A stretch of 64,000 nt of DNA from Burkholderiales bacterium (GTDB lineage: Bacteria > Pseudomonadota > Gammaproteobacteria > Burkholderiales > Burkholderiaceae_C): contig JACRAY010000005.1 of NCBI GenBank assembly GCA_016213325.1, forward strand, positions 186,001 through 250,000, in the 5' to 3' direction. Under the pieces are notes generated by a model. The model was not told the DNA's origin. It saw only the letters and a list, made by a program, of their open reading frames with translations, and did no database searches. Every line of letters starts with the position of its first letter. Position 1 is the stretch's first letter. Both the position numbers and the translations under genes were made by a program. This document shows positions 61,528 to 64,000 of the stretch, piece after piece.

Positions 61528-64000
61528 ACACGATGGTCGGCGCCGGCATGCCGGCCGAGCCGCTGTAGCCGATCGAGCCCAGGTACTTGTTGCCGGCCGG
61601 CAGCGTGCAGGCGCGGTTGGTCACCGGGTTGATGCAAGGCCGCACCTTGATCGTACCGGTGCCGCCGCTGGCCACGCTGGCCGGTGCAATCACCGAGAGC
61701 GTCCCGCCCGTGGTCGAAGGCAGCGCCCACGAATACAGGTTGAAGGACGCAGGTCCGCCCGGCACGCCGTAACCATCGACCACGACCGTGTAGGTGCCCG
61801 CAGCCGGACTGCTCAGGCTGACGATTTCGGTCGATGTCGCGGACGCCGCGGCCCCGACCAGCGTATCGCCCTTGTACACGTACAGGTCGAGGTCGGCCGG
61901 CAGGCTCACGTCGTTGTCGTACAGCGCGAAACGGGCGTACGCCGTGCCTTCGGGGATGTTCACCGTGAACGTGCGCTGCACGCCGGTGGTGATGGTGTGC
62001 GGCTGCTTGAGGGCGGCCTGCATCCCCTGCGTTGCCGTGGCGAACGAACCCGTGTAGCCGAACCCGACCGTGTAGGAGCCGCTCACTTCAGCCGGAGCGG
62101 CCAGCGCCACCGGTTGCGCGACGATCGGCAGCCGTACCGAGTGCACGCCGTCGCTCCACGTCAGTTGCCCGCCCACGTACGTGTTGAGCGCCGCGCCGTT
62201 GCGCGTGAAGGTGACGCTGAACTTCGCCGAAGCCCCCGGCTTGACGCGCAGCGACGACGGGCTGACCGACACGTTGAAGCCGCTGATACCGGAAACGGTC
62301 GGCGTGTAGGTGCTCGCGGCGCCGGACACGTTGCGAACCGTGCGCGTCACGGTCTGCGTGCCGGCCACGTTGGCCACCGAGATCGAGGGCAGGTTCACGT
62401 TGCGCGGCAGCAGGATCTTGATGCCGTTGGACGTGCAGAACGACGCCTCGATTTCGGTCGAGCACAGGTAGCCCAGCCACTGCATGATGCCGTGGTCGAA
62501 CACCAGCCCGGGGTTGAGGGCGCTGGTGGGCTGCACCTGGCCGGCACCCTGGCCGAAGATCGTGGTGGCGCTGGTCTGCGAAGCGCCCAGCATGCCGGTG
62601 GCGGTCGTCATCAGGGCCGACTTGATCATCATGGGCGACCAGGTCGGCTTCGCCTGCTTGAACAGCGCCCCGATGCCTGCGATGTGCGGGCTGGACATCG
62701 ACGTGCCGTTGTACAGGTCGAAGTCGCGATCGAAGTTGAAGGGCGGGGCCACGGCTGCCAGCACGGCCTGTCCGGGCGCGCTGATGTCCGGCTTGAGGAT
62801 TTCGCTGCGGTTGGCCAGCGAGGGGCCGCGCGACGAGAAACTCGACTGCAGGGGTGCAGGGGTGGCGTTGTTCAGAGTGGCCGTCCCGATGCTGGCCGTG
62901 CCGCCGCCGGCGAGCGCGTAGTCGCGTACTGCCGTGCGATAGGTGTGCGCCAGGTGCACCGTGGGAACCGAGTGGAAGTCGGCGTCCACCGAACCCGAAG
63001 ACACGTTGACCAGGATCACGCCGAGGCCGCCTGCTTCGGCTACCGCCAGGCTCTTGTTGACCCGCGCGATCACACCGCGGTCGCACACCACGATCTTGCC
63101 GGCGACCTTGTCCGGGTCGAGCACCGCGACGCCGCCGTTGTCGGCGGCCGGGTAGCACAGCGACACCTTGCCGGCGTCGGCGCCGTCCTTGCCCGCCTGC
63201 GTCGCGTCGATCAGGGGAATGCCGTTGATCGCGGTAGCGTTCGTCGAAGAACCCGTGTACGGCGTGCCGTTGCCGAGCGTCACGATGCCCGTGGAGCCCC
63301 GGGCGTGCGTATTGGCCGCCACCGTGGTGACCCACGGCGAGGCGTGCGCTACGGTGCTGGCGGTGGGGCCGCTGTTGCCGGCGGAAGTGGCGACGAACAC
63401 GCCGGCTTCGGCCGCGTACATGAAGGCAATTTCGACGGGGTCGAGCACGGTGGTGCGCGAGCCGCTCACCGAGAAGTTGATCACGTCGACGCCGTCGGCC
63501 ACGGCCTGGTCGATGGCTGCGACCGAGTCGCTGCTGGCGCAGGTGCCGCCGTCGCCGTCTTCCCAGCACACCTTGTAGATCGCCAGGCGGGCCCGCGGCG
63601 CCATGCCGCTGATGGTGCCCCACGCAGCCGCCTGCCCGGTGATCGGGACGCCGGAATTGCCGCCGGCCGTGCTGGCCGTGTGCGTGCCGTGGCCGCCGAA
63701 ATCGCGCGGGGAGTTGTACTCCCAGGGGAAGTACTCGGCGATGGCGGCGTCCCCGCCCTGGCCCGCGTTGTAGTAACGCGCGCCGATCAGCTTGTTGTTG
63801 CAGTTGGCCGCCGAGAATTCGGTGCCCGACACGCAGGTGCCGGACCAGCCCACGGGCGCCGCGTACCCCGAATTGGGCATGCCGGGCGTGTACACGCCCT
63901 GCGCGTCGGCCTTGTCGCTGAAGGCGGGATTTTCCGGCCACACACCGCTGTCGACCATGCCGATCACGATGTTCTCGCCGGTAAAGCCGGTCTGCGCCCA
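61517..64000 (-). CDS. Secreted subtilisin-like (S8) serine protease; N-terminus beyond window
   Basis: 828 visible codons, open to the right edge, so the signal peptide and propeptide are missing. Catalytic triad: Asp in GMVDSGVWPE, His in GHGTHTASTAGG, Ser in NGTSMSSPHIAG. A protease-associated (PA) insert (VAGKIVVCDRGVIARV) lies between His and Ser, and Fn3-like sequence follows (NVSGAASTYTPTVSGISGF). A pre-peptidase-like C-terminal region ends the protein. This PA plus Fn3 layout is that of plant subtilases and secreted bacterial relatives. Confidence 0.93.
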   Translation of the reverse strand, partial: WAQTGFTGENIVIGMVDSGVWPENPAFSDKADAQGVYTPGMPNSGYAAPVGWSGTCVSGTEFSAANCNNKLIGARYYNAGQGGDAAIAEYFPWEYNSPRDFGGHGTHTASTAGGNSGVPITGQAAAWGTISGMAPRARLAIYKVCWEDGDGGTCASSDSVAAIDQAVADGVDVINFSVSGSRTTVLDPVEIAFMYAAEAGVFVATSAGNSGPTASTVAHASPWVTTVAANTHARGSTGIVTLGNGTPYTGSSTNATAINGIPLIDATQAGKDGADAGKVSLCYPAADNGGVAVLDPDKVAGKIVVCDRGVIARVNKSLAVAEAGGLGVILVNVSSGSVDADFHSVPTVHLAHTYRTAVRDYALAGGGTASIGTATLNNATPAPLQSSFSSRGPSLANRSEILKPDISAPGQAVLAAVAPPFNFDRDFDLYNGTSMSSPHIAGIGALFKQAKPTWSPMMIKSALMTTATGMLGASQTSATTIFGQGAGQVQPTSALNPGLVFDHGIMQWLGYLCSTEIEASFCTSNGIKILLPRNVNLPSISVANVAGTQTVTRTVRNVSGAASTYTPTVSGISGFNVSVSPSSLRVKPGASAKFSVTFTRNGAALNTYVGGQLTWSDGVHSVRLPIVAQPVALAAPAEVSGSYTVGFGYTGSFATATQGMQAALKQPHTITTGVQRTFTVNIPEGTAYARFALYDNDVSLPADLDLYVYKGDTLVGAAASATSTEIVSLSSPAAGTYTVVVDGYGVPGGPASFNLYSWALPSTTGGTLSVIAPASVASGGTGTIKVRPCINPVTNRACTLPAGNKYLGSIGYSGSAGMPAPTIVFIE

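Overview
The window is GC-rich DNA with dense, overlapping gene order from a betaproteobacterium, most likely a Burkholderiales member near Comamonadaceae (Ramlibacter- or Variovorax-like). This placement rests on gene content (Tct-type transporters, an xdh-BMP transporter locus, an NhaR-type regulator) and on short Burkholderiales-style palindromic repeats. No rRNA, tRNA or CRISPR array was seen.

Region 1 (1-21.6 kb) is the most unusual part. It is a c-type cytochrome locus resembling the outer-membrane electron conduits of metal-reducing bacteria. One minus-strand run (17.4 kb down past position 1) encodes a tetraheme cytochrome, a parvulin chaperone, a 630-residue predicted outer-membrane beta-barrel, four small cytochromes carrying triheme c7 domains, two related helical exported proteins, two NHL-repeat lipoproteins, an 11-heme cytochrome, and heme-ligation proteins (ResB and CcsA of System II; a TPR protein, CcmF, CcmH and CcmI of System I). 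A third NHL lipoprotein lies just upstream (18.7 kb). Divergent from it are a triheme cytochrome and a tetraheme lipoprotein cytochrome; a monoheme c5-type cytochrome follows. I count 36 CXXCH sites. All four transcription units start next to a sequence matching the -24/-12 sigma-54 promoter pattern, including a back-to-back pair at 18771-18817. The paralogous small genes are in mirror order (A-B-helical-helical-B-A).

Region 2 (21.8-29.3 kb) is for surface polysaccharide and secretion: a small lipoprotein, rmlBDA without rmlC, a family 2 glycosyltransferase, a WecA-like initiating transferase, and a large serralysin-like RTX protein.

Region 3 (29.4-42.9 kb) is catabolic. One operon joins an NAD-dependent epimerase, a DHDPS-family aldolase/lyase, a tripartite tricarboxylate transporter, a TIM-barrel isomerase-like protein and an enolase-superfamily enzyme. 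It is followed by a five-gene peptide-type ABC importer, split by a 272-bp cloverleaf-like palindromic element with 32-bp terminal inverted repeats.

Region 4 (42.9-64 kb) holds an ATPase/DUF4143 pseudogene, a two-component system divergent from a Spy-like protein, xanthine dehydrogenase genes with a LysR regulator and a BMP-type ABC importer (probable purine scavenging), then a lipoprotein hydrolase, a hemerythrin-like protein, an M20 amidohydrolase, an NhaR-like regulator, a Tim44-like protein, a small exported protein and an incomplete subtilisin-like protease running off the right edge.
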